Assembly: GCA_017607445.1 (NCBI GenBank)
Contig: JAEVHH010000003.1
Location: 3,720,001 to 3,784,000, forward strand
Direction: 5' to 3'
Source of the DNA: Histoplasma ohiense
Taxonomy: Eukaryota > Ascomycota > Eurotiomycetes > Onygenales > Ajellomycetaceae
Length of the DNA stretch: 64,000 nucleotides
Below the pieces are notes generated by a model. That model saw nothing but the letters and a program-made list of their open reading frames with translations. It was not told where the DNA came from and ran no database searches. The position numbers and the translations under genes were made by a program. Shown piece after piece: positions 24,439-34,402 of this stretch (position 1 is the first letter of the stretch; every line of letters begins with the position of its first letter).

Positions 24439-25341
24439 TGCGTTTTATTCCGGAGAAAGGATGGTTATAGGATAGGTTGAAGGTGCAAATATACCGCGCA
24501 ATAGACTGAAATGGGACATATAGAAGGGAAACGATAACTTAGAAACGATATGGGTATCCCATGAGATAAAAATGCCACTCGCAACCTGCGGAAAGGCGCA
24601 CAAAAGGAAGGATATGTATAGCTCACGACGGCTCAAGCATTGTAGAAGGAGAGAGAGCATACGGGAACGGAACAGCAATGTCTCAGAAACAGCAGCATGC
24701 ATGGGAGAGGCTGCACAAAGAGAGTGAGAAGATGCAAAAGACGAAAAGCAGAGGTTGAAGCCGGATCATGAAATCGCCGCCAGAGCCGCCGCGGAGACCG
24801 AGCGAGAAAGTGAAGATGGATGCCTGGAGCTGGGTTTGCATAGTTACGCCATTACCGTACATAACTCCTTCGTAGACACCTTATCAGCCGCGTGGTGATG
24901 GGGCTCATCGACGACTGCTGGGATTGGGGTTTTCGCTAAGCAATGCATGCGTCTATTGTTACCGGCACCTTGATGTGGAGAACCAATTCTTCCTTTCTCA
25001 AAATATCAGTTTAGAGGGTCTGATTATGGGGATTTCGACCCTGATTGAGAGTGTTGACTTGCTGCGTGACATTCCATGGTATTGACGGGCGTAATATACA
25101 GGATCTTGGCATGTTTGACACGTTTGGGCTGCCGGTTGTCACATGGTTTCACATCAACCTCGTAGCGTCATGTCAATATCAATATCAGTCTGCAACGCTT
25201 CAAGTTTTCAAGACAGCAAAATAGTTCATTTCGTGCTCGTGTCAAACATCATACCCCCATCTTGCGGAGAAGCTTCTGCCGCCAACGGAAAACCCATCTC
25301 GAGTGCCGTCCTGCCGAAAACGCTATCGCAGCAACCCAACC
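24439..25341. promoter_or_regulatory. Divergent promoter between IML2 and SEM1
   Basis: The 903 bases between two start codons facing away from each other must hold both promoters. Frames such as 24445-24702 (-) have no features. I see no TATA box close to either start. Confidence 0.5.
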
Positions 25342-25947
25342 ATGTCCGCCCAAGCCACATCTACGCAACCCGCAAGCCAAAAACAACCTGAAGCTGTGCC
25401 TCAATCCCAGCAACAGAAGCCTGCCGCTCTAGAAGAAGATGACGAGTTTGAAGATTTCCCGGTCGAAGGTACTTCCTCTTTTCTGTCTCCCGGCAAGAGA
25501 GCCCAGCAGTCCACTAGCACTTTCTGGATACCTCAAACGAACAGCCTCGATAGCTTTGATTTAATCCCCCCCCCTGCAGAAACACTCTTGAGTTGCGAAG
25601 AAATGCTAACGTCTTGCGCTCCTTAATTCCTCCGCTCTTCTTTTGCGACTAGATTGGCCCCAAGATGAAGCTGAAACAACTGGCTTCGCGTCCAGCGGAG
25701 ACACCTCCAGTCACCTCTGGGAGGAGAGCTGGGACGACGATGATAACAATGAAGATTTCTCGAAACAACTAAAGTAGGGATACAAAATCTCCCATCCCCC
25801 GCACAAAAGCAAACTCCTAAAGCTCAAAACTCCGTTCCGTTCCGTTTTATATTATCTTGTCGTCGATCTTCTAACAACCAAGTCGCTCTTGACTTGTCTT
25901 TTTATAGGGAGGAGCTAAAAAAGGTCGAAGCGGCGAAGGGTTCATAG
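25342..25947 (+). CDS. sem1: SEM1/DSS1, 26S proteasome lid and TREX-2 subunit, 95 aa, 3 exons
   Basis: Exons are 25342..25468, 25653..25773 and 25908..25947. Donors are GTACTT and GTAGGG; acceptors are CTAG and ATAG. Spliced, it gives an intrinsically acidic small protein. Two acidic/aromatic blocks define the family: EEDDEFEDFPVEDWPQDEAE (residues about 31-50, created across the first splice junction) and HLWEESWDDDDNNEDFSKQL (about 63-82). A short basic helix follows (KEELKKVEAAKGS). SEM1/DSS1 stabilises the proteasome lid, the TREX-2 mRNA-export complex and, with BRCA2 homologues, recombination complexes. The Gln/Pro-rich N-terminus is unremarkable. The gene is too small and intron-rich to appear as one open frame. 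Confidence 0.93.
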
Positions 25948-26568
25948 CACTTTTTTCAAAATATTTTTTTTTTTAAAAAAAAAAAAAAAAAAACCCGCGG
26001 TGCTCCTACGCTTTGTCTAAGGTCCTTTTTTTATTCTTATTAATTCGCCGACCACTTGACGGAACGACGAGCGTGGGAGAATAATTAAGATGGGAATATT
26101 TGATTTCGCACGGAATAAAAAAAATACAATACAATACAATAAAAAATAATATAAAAGAACAGAAAGAAGCAAGAAAGAAATCATAGCCCAGTCCCAAATG
26201 TTTCTCTGGTTTGTTTTCCCTTGCTGCCCTGCACATTATTCCTTTTTGCTTTTGCTCTTGTTTGCTGGGTGTACTGTAAAACTGAAAGCTTTCCTTTTAT
26301 TTCCATCTCTTTTTCTTTTTGTACAGGTTTTTTATTTTGTTATATTTACAAGTTAGAAGCATTTGCAGCATTTCACCTTGTTGTTTTGTCCTCGCCATCT
26401 TTTGGGGGAACCCTGTGATGCTGACTCTTGTTGTACAGAGTTCTAATTCATGATGTTCTCTACTGCCATTGTATGTGCATGTATAGTATGTACATTCATA
26501 AACGGTTAGATAGGGCTGGAGAGAGGAAGAGTAAGAAACACCATTTCACTTGTCACATTACATTAGAT

Positions 26569-26603
<35 letters not shown>

Positions 26604-26824
26604 AGGTTTGCCTATCTACCTACACAGAGAGACATGCAGAGTACATGTACTATATGCATTTTACATACATATATGCCCTCCTTTGGCCATTCGTTATCAG
26701 TATAGAAATTGTCTCAAACAGTTTTTATACTGCATGACAACTTCAAAAGAAAGAAATCCAGCATCAACTTTCGCTGCAACCCTAAGTCAAGCAGTGTGGA
26801 ACATATCCACCCCTATTATTTTAC
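25948..26824. other. Convergent 3' intergenic region with T/A palindrome and (GT)n
   Basis: Shared 3' flank of SEM1 (+) and the hydrolase gene (-). A run of T immediately followed by a run of A at 25967-25994 could form a hairpin. A perfect (GT)n microsatellite lies at 26571-26602. Frames such as 26428-26847 run through these repeats and have no features. Confidence 0.6.
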
Positions 26825-28585
26825 TTATACCGATCTGCGGCCCGTGAGGAACCCACTAACCAACTCCGCAAACCTTTCCGGCCTCTCCACCATCGGCAAA
26901 TGACCCGCGCCCTCCACCACCAGAAACTCCACCGCTGAGCCCTTCCGCATCATCCCAACCATGTCCCTCATAGTCTTCGGCAACAGCCCATCCTTCTCCC
27001 CAACCAGAAATGCCCCTGGGCCCCCTTCGTACCTCCCCATCTCCTCCACAAGATCATACTCCAACAGCGCCTCTACTACCCTCCGAAACCCCTCCAGACT
27101 ATTCCCGCTAGCCATGTCCTTAACCCGCCTGAACCTCTCTTCCCACTCTCCCTTCCCATCACCGCAATCTAGCCCCCCAGCAAACCACCTCCGAACCGTC
27201 GCCTCCGCCAACCGATTTCCAACAATTGCTTCCCCGCTCTCCGCCGACACCGCCCCTTCCCCCTCCGCAATCGCAATCCTCTCCCCCCACGCCTGCCGAT
27301 TCCCATCCGGGCTCCTCGCATTCGTGTCACAGGCGACAAACGCCGCCGTGCGCGCCGGGTATTGTAGGGCGGTGTTCAGCACCGTTGCGCCGCCGAGGCT
27401 GACGCCTATGAGGGCCGCAGCCCGCTGCACGCGCAGGGCGTCGAGGATGGCTATGATGTCTGCGGCCAGCACGTCGAGAGTGATGCGTTGTTGGCCACAG
27501 TGGCGCGAGCGGCCGCGGGCGAGGTAGCGGAGGATTCTGTATTGGGTGTTCGAATGGGAGGGACCGAAGAAGGAGGTGATGAAATCGTCCCAGATTCGGT
27601 GGTGGGTAAGGATGCTGTTGCTGAGGAGGAGGAGGGGGGCGTGCGGGTTTGTGGAGCCTTCGAGGCGGTAGGGGAGAGTGACGCCGTCGGGAAGGGTGAT
27701 GTAAGATTCGATGGCGGGGAGGGGGGTGGGGGAGGAAGAAGGGGGACATGACAATGATGATATGGGGAGGGATTTCGTAAGGCCGTCTGGGGAAGTGAAG
27801 GGGGAGGTTGCTCCCACTTCAGTTTCTGAGGCGAGAGAGGCTAGATCGCGAGGTGCGGGGCCGAAGGTGTAGTAGTGCTCATAGGCTTGCCCAGAGAAAT
27901 CTTTGACCATGTCTGCCATAGCCTGTTCACACCACGGGGTGGCGTTTAGGGCTTTCAACTCAGACCCATTAGGTCCGTCGTGGGACATGTATTCATGCAA
28001 TGATAGATATTCCCTGGTCGCGGTGGGCTCGACGGCGGAGCTCACGAATCGTCGCGTCCGCAGCCACCCGGGCGCCTGGGAGAGGAGAGGAAGTTGCTTT
28101 TCGTGATACCATTTGTTGAACTCCATCTCCTTATCTGGCTGCAGGGTTTGGATAATTGCCACAAGGACTCTCTTGGTCTTCACCTCCTCCGCCTCCACCA
28201 ATGCGTCTAGCGGCACGTAGCCCTCCACCTCCTTGCTCTCGACAAAGTCGTACAGCCGTCTGTCAATCGTGATCTTCGCCATCGTCTCCTTTTCGCGCTG
28301 GCTCTTGACGTCATCACGGCGAAGGCGCAGGTACGGTTCCCGTTTCAGCTCGGCCATGTCGGTGACATCGTAAATAGCAAGCCATTCCGGGGATGATACT
28401 GGGCAGCTCAAGGTGGGAAAACCATGTTTATTTGAGATGTCAGTGGCACGAAAGCGGAAACCATTCTTGATGAAGGGGAGACGAAGGCGGCTTGGGCCGT
28501 GCTCGTTGTTGTACCAGTCGTGGAATTGAGCGGCAGAGAGGTTGTCTCTCGGCTGCATTGTAACGTAGAGTAGCCCTGGTGCCAT
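26825..28585 (-). CDS. EthD-like tandem domain plus alpha/beta hydrolase (3-oxoadipate enol-lactonase-like), 586 aa
   Basis: Single exon. The N-terminal 240 residues look like two dimeric alpha/beta-barrel (EthD/ABM-like) repeats: LLYVTMQPRDNLSAAQFHDW and NEHGPSRLRLP at about 6-37, then VAIIQTLQPDKEMEFNKWYH at about 142-161. A Ser/Pro linker (about 255-295) leads to an alpha/beta hydrolase. Its nucleophile elbow is GVSLGG (Ser396), its acid is in VGEKDGLLP (Asp532) and its His is in GAGHLP (His562). The hydrolase part resembles PcaD-type enol-lactonases of the 3-oxoadipate pathway. In fungi such fusions may process carboxymuconolactone; that substrate is my inference. DNA from about 27100 to 27750 is distinctly GC-rich compared with its neighbours. 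The closest pathway partners here are the cyclase and dioxygenase beyond 60.8 kb. Confidence 0.82.
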   Translation of the reverse strand: MAPGLLYVTMQPRDNLSAAQFHDWYNNEHGPSRLRLPFIKNGFRFRATDISNKHGFPTLSCPVSSPEWLAIYDVTDMAELKREPYLRLRRDDVKSQREKETMAKITIDRRLYDFVESKEVEGYVPLDALVEAEEVKTKRVLVAIIQTLQPDKEMEFNKWYHEKQLPLLSQAPGWLRTRRFVSSAVEPTATREYLSLHEYMSHDGPNGSELKALNATPWCEQAMADMVKDFSGQAYEHYYTFGPAPRDLASLASETEVGATSPFTSPDGLTKSLPISSLSCPPSSSPTPLPAIESYITLPDGVTLPYRLEGSTNPHAPLLLLSNSILTHHRIWDDFITSFFGPSHSNTQYRILRYLARGRSRHCGQQRITLDVLAADIIAILDALRVQRAAALIGVSLGGATVLNTALQYPARTAAFVACDTNARSPDGNRQAWGERIAIAEGEGAVSAESGEAIVGNRLAEATVRRWFAGGLDCGDGKGEWEERFRRVKDMASGNSLEGFRRVVEALLEYDLVEEMGRYEGGPGAFLVGEKDGLLPKTMRDMVGMMRKGSAVEFLVVEGAGHLPMVERPERFAELVSGFLTGRRSV

Positions 28586-29773
28586 GGCGCCTGCCTGTCA
28601 TCAGTCTTATGTTTTTGAAGTTCACTCTTTTCGTTCTACTTCAAAAGTTGAAGCCTGTACTTTTTGAAGGATACACTTGGTAGAGTATAATTCCCAACGA
28701 TTTGTATCCGAGCGCAGTGGCTTCCAGATGTAAAACCCGGACTCTCTGGTGAAGCAGCCTGCAGAAGATGGTTTGACCGAGTGGTGTCTATATCCAATGG
28801 CTGCCAGTGGACTTCTAAGTTGCGTCACTGACGATGGCCCGAGAGTTGTTGCCGAGCGGGCAGCCGAGCTGGTCAGGTGCAGCTGGACGAACCCAGGCGC
28901 GACACCCGAAGAATTGCCCATTCCATTACACTGGGAAATCAATGAAAATGGGCCTCCCATGTTCCTGACCACTCTATCGTTCAACATGACAAGTGCCCTT
29001 CCACGGGGCCTGATATTTCTGACGAACGCGTAATAGTATCGCTTTTCAACAGCGTCCCTGGTTATCCATTTCTTTTAGGTCAGGTATTCTGTTTGAAAAT
29101 GTTGATTTATACTTTGGGACTAGATCATCTGGATGCCTTTTGACGTAGTTGAAATGAAAGAACAATACGGGGAAGCGTCCTGTTCATTTTCTAGTTACCG
29201 CTGAACCCATGAACCCAGTTGTTCTCAGAAGTGGAGCCTTCAAGGGAACAGGTTAAGAAAGAATTTAGTTGGAGTTTTAGCGGCGGAATTTGACATCACT
29301 ACGAGAACATTGGCCAACAATGTACTGTACTTCCCACCTACATTGTAGTCCAGCACGCTGACCTTGTCAAGCATGTCCATCCGCAATGAGACGAAAGCCA
29401 TTCCTCCACAATATCGCCCAGCCATACCACCATTTGGGGGTGCTTGGCAGTCTCATGGCGTCAACCAACGATCCAGTTCGTACGAATTTACCTTGCCGCT
29501 GCTTGCTGCCCGGATGGTCGTGCTTACCGATCACTTTCAAGAACTACTGCGACGGGCCAGGAAGCGTCCGAGGAATTACCCGTCTGGACGCATTGTACTT
29601 CATACGCAGAATGACGGGTGTTTCAGGAATCATGAGGCTTCGGGGTGGATCGAGGCATAGACGACAAGGCAGTCTAGGCATATTTATAAAGCCAACCACT
29701 TTTACCATCAACAGCCTTGCGTGAACGTACATGTACTGTACATACATTTGGAGTATGTTGCATACGGCCTATT
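28586..29773. other. Intergenic, no gene supported
   Basis: About 1.2 kb. Frames at 28749-29033 (+) and 29364-29660 (+) lack signal peptides, domains and splice context. The part next to 28585 is the promoter of the hydrolase gene. Confidence 0.4.
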
Positions 29774-30555
29774 TCAGGAGTTCTCGTTGAAGTCATCAAA
29801 CGGAAAATGGTTCTGGACACCAGAAACATCGCCACGTGTTTCGGCCGCTTCAAGCATATCGGCCTTCATCTCCCGAGCCATTTCCCTCGCAGCTTTATAG
29901 CCGTCGTTGGGTACCCAGCCCAATATATCCACACCAAGAACATTTCGCATTTGTTCCATCGCAGTATCAGCTTCTCTCTGTTGCGCATCTATCCGGATAG
30001 TGTCATGAATAACTGTATCTGGATACTCGAAAGGAGACGCAGTGCATAACCCTTTATCCTGCTCTACAGAGTCTTCTGTGATTAAAGTCGGCCAGCTCCG
30101 TATGGCACGAATCATGTCAGCACGAAAAGTGGCTGAGTCTCCTTCCCAGGGAGTACCCGCACTCTTGAAGAGGCGTTGATGCAATATAACAGACTGGTTA
30201 TTAAAGATTGCATCGTAATGCTCTTCATTCAGACGCTTGGTAAAAGCGGCATAAAGGAAATGAACAAGGCATTTTCGAATGGTCTCTCGCACTGAATTTT
30301 GCTCAGGTAAGTCAAGGGAGTCATAGTTCGATGGAAGGTTTATCTGAGGCTCAAGGAGCCTTTCTGACTCGGGGTCACCGTAGTTCTGGAAATGTTTTGG
30401 CATCCCCGCTGCAAGTCCAAGAGGCAGAATAGTAGAGTCCTGCCAATCAATTAACCCAATAATTTCATTCGTTTTTGACACGAGAATATTATTCGGCTGG
30501 AAGTCATATGGAGATTTTGTGTGGTATTCTCCAAAAATCCACTATCATGTTCAAA
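29774..30555 (-). pseudogene. 5'-truncated phosphotransferase (APH/AIM9-like) gene
   Basis: The frame keeps the end of a fungal phosphotransferase. It has a catalytic-loop relic YDFQPNNILV (about 30520-30490) and the metal-binding GLIDWQDSTILPLG, then the long C-terminal helical region of AIM9-type proteins (VRETIRKCLVHFLYAAFTKR; AAREMAREMKADMLEAAE). Upstream of the catalytic loop there is an in-frame TAG at about 30550 and the whole N-lobe is missing. The sequence there joins directly to the repeat module at 30655-30800. There is no in-frame ATG before the loop. The remaining 235 codons are open, so the truncation may be young or the fragment may be part of a rearranged gene. Confidence 0.7.
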
Positions 30556-30654
30556 TCGACTGAGTCTGAAAAATAGGTGGCTGGAGAGATGGGGCTGATT
30601 TGTTGAAACCCTTGCACTGTAGCCTAATTCTAGTGCGTTCAGGCGCAATGACGG

Positions 30655-30800
30655 CCACTTCCACCCGTATCTGCGTGGTCCAAGCAGAGGCGGAGGACAG
30701 CGGGGATCGTTGAATGAATGTGCGTATCTGCAGAGCAGTATATAAATAGGCTTGGTTCCCCTCAGATTCCTTGGGCAATGAACAGATATTCATGACCCGA
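30655..30800 (+). repeat. Promoter-like repeat module, copy 1
   Basis: Contains CCCGTATCTGCGTGGTCCAA, then a TATA-like TATATAAATAGG (30750-30761), then TTGGGCAATGAACAGATATT and CATGACC. The same order with similar spacing occurs at 35755-35900 ahead of the unknown multi-exon gene. The first part also occurs at 35590-35630. The shared TATA-like box followed by a start-like ATGACC suggests a duplicated promoter plus 5' end. Confidence 0.6.
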
Positions 30801-31349
30801 AGTCCGACAACCGTTTAAAACCGTGAAAGCCCTGGTAGTGTATTTTCCATCAGACCATAGAGAATATATATACTTACAAAGTTATAGAAACATGTGTTGG
30901 CAAATGCGCAAAACTCCTGCTACATTCCCGGACTGTAGGGGCAAGTCCCAAGGGAACTGTATCCTTTTCGACCCAGTTGAAGACCACATTCAGTGGTGCG
31001 TTCCGGCCGTACAAAGGGGCAGCCATTGCGAAAGTCCAATTCCAACAACGCAAGCAAGTTCTACGAGGCGGAAAGCAAATTGCCCAAAGCATCGCGACAG
31101 ATCGAGCCCAACCCTGGACAGCACTGAACAAGGAGGCCCTGGGCCGGCGGGAAGCGGAGGTGGCATAGTCAAGGTTGGGGCTTGAAGTCGCTGGGCCTAT
31201 GTCGTGGTTAATCCTGTGAGCCTTTAGGGAGCGTATTCTTGATAATATTGGGGAGGACTAGCTAGATGGCAGATATTGTTGGAGCGGAGCACGCACCTGT
31301 TGTGAGAGCCAAATGGTTCCTCGCTATTAGACATGGCTAGGGAGTGTTA
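30801..31349. other. Possible small-gene remnant downstream of the repeat module
   Basis: A + strand frame at 30977-31168 codes 63 aa with a basic, helical-looking middle (AAIAKVQFQQRKQVLRGGKQ). It overlaps a second + frame (30823-31185) and a GC-rich segment. Composition is gene-like, but I recognise no family, and upstream exons cannot be shown. Treat as unresolved. Confidence 0.25.
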
Positions 31350-31351
31350 AT

Positions 31352-31722
31352 GTGAGATCGTGTGTGTGTGTGTGTTTTTCTGTTTAACGCCGCATGATCA
31401 GCGGCCGAAGGCCGCGTAATCTGAGCCCGATACGGACTATAAGGCGGGTAGAGCTACGCCCGCAGGCGACTACCTATGTAGTTATATACAAGTGTTTCAG
31501 TAGGATGCCGTATAACTACACCGGCAGAGCCCATGTGTCTCCAATACTGAAATTCTCCCCAGACAAAAACTCATATCCTGGGTCCCGAATCCCCCGGTGT
31601 TGCAGTTCCCTGAAGTATCCATATTCCTTCAAGTCCATAAGATCTGCTGGTGTGGAGGGAAAAGCCCTTAACCCCCTTAGGGGAATGGGAAAAACCTCCA
31701 CAGGTACTGGTATATGTTTCAA
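31352..31722. repeat. 370-bp dispersed repeat, copy 1
   Basis: Starts with (GT)n followed by TGTTTAACGCC and ends near CCACAGGTACTGGTA. Copy 2 lies at 34005-34365 in the same orientation. Shared blocks include CCAATACTGAAATTCTCCCC, GTGTTGCAGTTCCCTGAAGT and TTCAAGTCCATA. Read on the reverse strand both copies encode a similar peptide containing GYFRELQHR. The pogo relic begins immediately at its right end. Confidence 0.8.
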
Positions 31723-32797
31723 TCAGGCTTCTCATCAGGAAGGAAGAATTCTATTAGCTATTCAAGCTTTAGAAAAAGGTCAAATTTCAAGTGTCCGAGC
31801 TGCTGCACGCACATACGATGTCCCCCATATGACTTTGGTTGATCGACTGAATGGTTGCACAACACGCAAAGATTCTCAATCCAGAAATCGAAAACTGGAC
31901 AAGGACTGATTCCTCGGTAGGAGTCAGATACTATCTATGGATGAACGAGGCCACCCCCCCCGAGTGAGCACCGTACGAGAAACAGCCAACCTTATCCTTG
32001 CCAATCGAGATGACTCTGCAACTCCACCCACAGTTGGTGAATGCTGGGTTGATCGCTTTCTTGATCGCCATCCTGAGCTGAAAACTCGATTCTCTCAATC
32101 ATATGACTATCAGAGAGCCTTATGTGAAGACCCCAAGATTATCCAGAGTGGTTCCAGCTCGTACAAAACATCATTGAGAAATATGGGATTGTGCAGGAGG
32201 ATATATACAATTTTGATGAGCATGGAACCCAGATGGGGGTTATTGGAACAGCCAAGGTTGTTACTCGGTCTGAGAGAGTCCTCCGTCCAAAGCTTGTACA
32301 GCCTGGGAACACAGAATGGGTGACTGTTATTGAAGGAGTCAATGCTGCTGGCTGGGCACTTCCACCAATGATCATCTTCAAGGGGAAGTGGCACCAGGCT
32401 TCCTGGTATAAGAATGGGCTGCCATGCAACTGGAGGATTGAAACCAGTGAGAATGGATGGACAAATAACAAGCTGGGGCTGGTCTGGCTGAAAGAGATCT
32501 TCAACAAATGGCCATGCATAGTGCTGCCATTCTGGCAAGGGAAAACAGGGAGCTGAAGGCTGCCAATGCCAAACAAAAGAGAAAGCGGGAGACTCATCGT
32601 ACATATATAAGCCAGGGAGAAGGTCTGACTGTTGAAGAAGGGATGGATCGCATACAAAGGGCTAAGGAAGAGGGAAGAGGGGTGGTTGAGCAGGCTGATC
32701 CCCAGCCACGCAAGCGGGCTGTACAGCGGTGCAGTGTGTGTGGGATACTAGGGCATACTGCCCGTACATGCTCTCAGCGTACAAGAAATAATTCCTA
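31723..32797 (+). pseudogene. pogo/Fot1-family transposase relic (internally deleted)
   Basis: Order of preserved parts: psq-type HTH (GRILLAIQALEKGQISSVRA, then HMTLVDRLNG); an in-frame TGA at 31907; a CENP-B-type HTH (LSMDERGHPPRVSTVRETAN, then ECWVDRFLDRHPELKTRFSQ, then YDYQRALCEDPKII); a one-base frameshift near 32150; then the first DDE block with YNFDEHGTQMGV (catalytic Asp) and WVTVIEGVNAAGWALPPMII. The rest of the DDE domain, including the second and third acidic residues, is deleted near 32505. The frame resumes in the C-terminal tail (MHSAAILARENRELKAANAK) ending in a Cys/His cluster (CSVCGILGHTARTC). It cannot encode an active transposase. Its CpG content is normal, unlike that of the elements at 39-58 kb. 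Confidence 0.88.
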
Positions 32798-33037
32798 ATG
32801 TAATTAGCTGGTTTTACTACCTAGTTGTGGTGATATTTAAATGCCAGGCGTTTGGATGGTTGAGAGGTGTACGGGAAGGTGATGGATTACGTTAACACTA
32901 TCAGCCTATCAGTTGGGCACGTGACTAGGGGGCACCTGTCAGATTTTCTAACACCAGGATGAGAGCATCAAAACGCAAACTGATGTTATCACATTCTTCA
33001 ACTTCTTATAATCTCTTTTCTGGAATCCACGTCAGCA
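32798..33037. promoter_or_regulatory. Upstream region of the kinase gene
   Basis: 240 bases between the pogo relic and the kinase ATG. Includes a CACGTG at 32918-32923 and an AT-rich patch ending about 20 bases before the start codon. No TATA box is certain. Confidence 0.35.
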
Positions 33038-33994
33038 ATGTCTTCTTCACTGTTCATAAACCTCGACGGCGAGCCAATTCTTGAGAAGGAAGTCTTGGGA
33101 TACGGAAGGTCGGGTGTTGTGGTTCTATGTCGTGGGACTGCCATCAAGATACCATTACGACACCCTTGGAGTACCGAGACCGATGTGGAATTGAACATAC
33201 ATGTGATCCAGCGCGAGCAGGATGTCTATCGTCGTTTGAGCCCAACTGTGGACAACCAACTCGATGGCGTTGTCCCTTACATTGAATTGTACCCGAAAGC
33301 CACTCACCTCGCCCACATGAAAAACGGGGATCTACGCGCCTACTTGGAGGTAAACAATAAACCGCCTCTCGCGCTCCAGATCTCATGGTTTCGTCAAATG
33401 GCCCGAGCCCTCGAACAGATCCACGATAGGCGCGTCCTTATCGCCGATATCGCGAGTCGCAACTTTCTACTTGATTCCAATCTATCCGTCAAATTCTGTG
33501 ATTTCACCGAGGCGTCTATCCTTCCGTTTGGCACAGCCATGGAAACGGTCGATGACAATGGATATTCAATACAGACAGACATCGGGCAGCTCGGTGCGGT
33601 CATGTATGAAGTTGTCACAGGTGGACAGAGGTGCCAGTTTGATCTTTTCAAGGATAACCTCCCGGATGACGGTCGAGCTAGATGGCCTCATCGAGATTCT
33701 CTTCCCAGCACCGAAGGACTTTGGCTTGGTCCAATCATTGAAAGATGTTGGATTAAAGGAGGATTTCAAAATGCGCATTACTTGTCGCAGGCATTAAATG
33801 CCATCGTCGATCTGGAGCATGCGCCCCTGGCAGAGAAACGATCTATGAATGGTTCCAAGCTATTTCCAACACTTGTTCAATACCTTACCAGGAAGCCGCC
33901 CATGACTGCGCTAGCATTTCTGGGTACGTTAGCGACCGTGGCCGCCTGGGCCATGAAACAATCCAAATCACGGTCGGCAGTAATTGCTCCCTAG
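33038..33994 (+). CDS. Fungal protein-kinase-like protein with atypical HRD and DFG motifs, 318 aa
   Basis: Single exon, intact. Kinase fold landmarks: glycine loop GYGRSGVVVL (21-30), the VAIK-type Lys in TAIKIP (Lys37), an alpha-C Glu near 60, catalytic loop VLIADIASRNFLLD with IAD in place of HRD (Asp137, Asn142 kept), CDFT in place of DFG (Asp155 kept), and DIGQLGAVMYEVVTGGQ for the F helix. The C-terminal lobe is short. A hydrophobic segment (ALAFLGTLATVAAW, about 291-304) and a basic tail follow, so the protein may be tail-anchored. I recall IADIASRN kinases as a large Eurotiomycete family. Because the three key residues (Lys, Asp, Asp) remain, it may be active despite the missing His/Arg. 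It sits between a pogo relic and a dispersed repeat, which starts about 10 bases after its stop. Confidence 0.8.
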   Translation: MSSSLFINLDGEPILEKEVLGYGRSGVVVLCRGTAIKIPLRHPWSTETDVELNIHVIQREQDVYRRLSPTVDNQLDGVVPYIELYPKATHLAHMKNGDLRAYLEVNNKPPLALQISWFRQMARALEQIHDRRVLIADIASRNFLLDSNLSVKFCDFTEASILPFGTAMETVDDNGYSIQTDIGQLGAVMYEVVTGGQRCQFDLFKDNLPDDGRARWPHRDSLPSTEGLWLGPIIERCWIKGGFQNAHYLSQALNAIVDLEHAPLAEKRSMNGSKLFPTLVQYLTRKPPMTALAFLGTLATVAAWAMKQSKSRSAVIAP

Positions 33995-34004
33995 TTGAGA
34001 GTTT

Positions 34005-34365
34005 GTTTGTGTGTGTGTGTGTGTCATTGTTTAACGCCAGAGGATCGTCAGCCCGTAAGGGCCAAGTCATCTGAGCCAAACCTGGCTATAGGGCGGGCAG
34101 AGCGGGACTACCTCTAATAGCTATATTACAAATGTTGCAGGTGGGATGCCGCATTGCTACATCAGTAGAGCCGTGGATCCCCAATACTGAAATTCTCCCC
34201 AAACAGAAATCCCATGTCCCAGGTCCCTAACCCTGCGGTGTTGCAGTTCCCTGAAGTAGCCACACTCTTCAAGTCCATAGGTTCTGCTGGTGCGAAAGGA
34301 AAAGCAACCCAAACCCGTAGGTTCAAGGGAAAAACACACCCGCAAGTATTGGTAAATGTTGTAAT
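34005..34365. repeat. 370-bp dispersed repeat, copy 2
   Basis: Direct-repeat partner of 31352-31722, starting with (GT)n then TTGTTTAACGCC and sharing the same internal blocks. The copies differ by scattered substitutions and small indels, so they are not recent. The two bracket 2.3 kb holding the pogo relic and the kinase gene. Confidence 0.8.
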
Positions 34366-34402
34366 TGAGAGGTTGTGGTCCCTCTCCTGGTAGAGGAGGA
34401 GG

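Noticed and set aside
27327..27751. Proline/arginine/histidine-rich frames at 27327-27749 (-) and 27488-27751 (+)
   Set aside because: Shadow frames created by the GC-rich part of the hydrolase gene.
31352..34365. Calling the two 370-bp repeats the LTRs of a single retrotransposon
   Set aside because: I could not define TG...CA ends or a target duplication, and no retroelement coding sequence lies between them.
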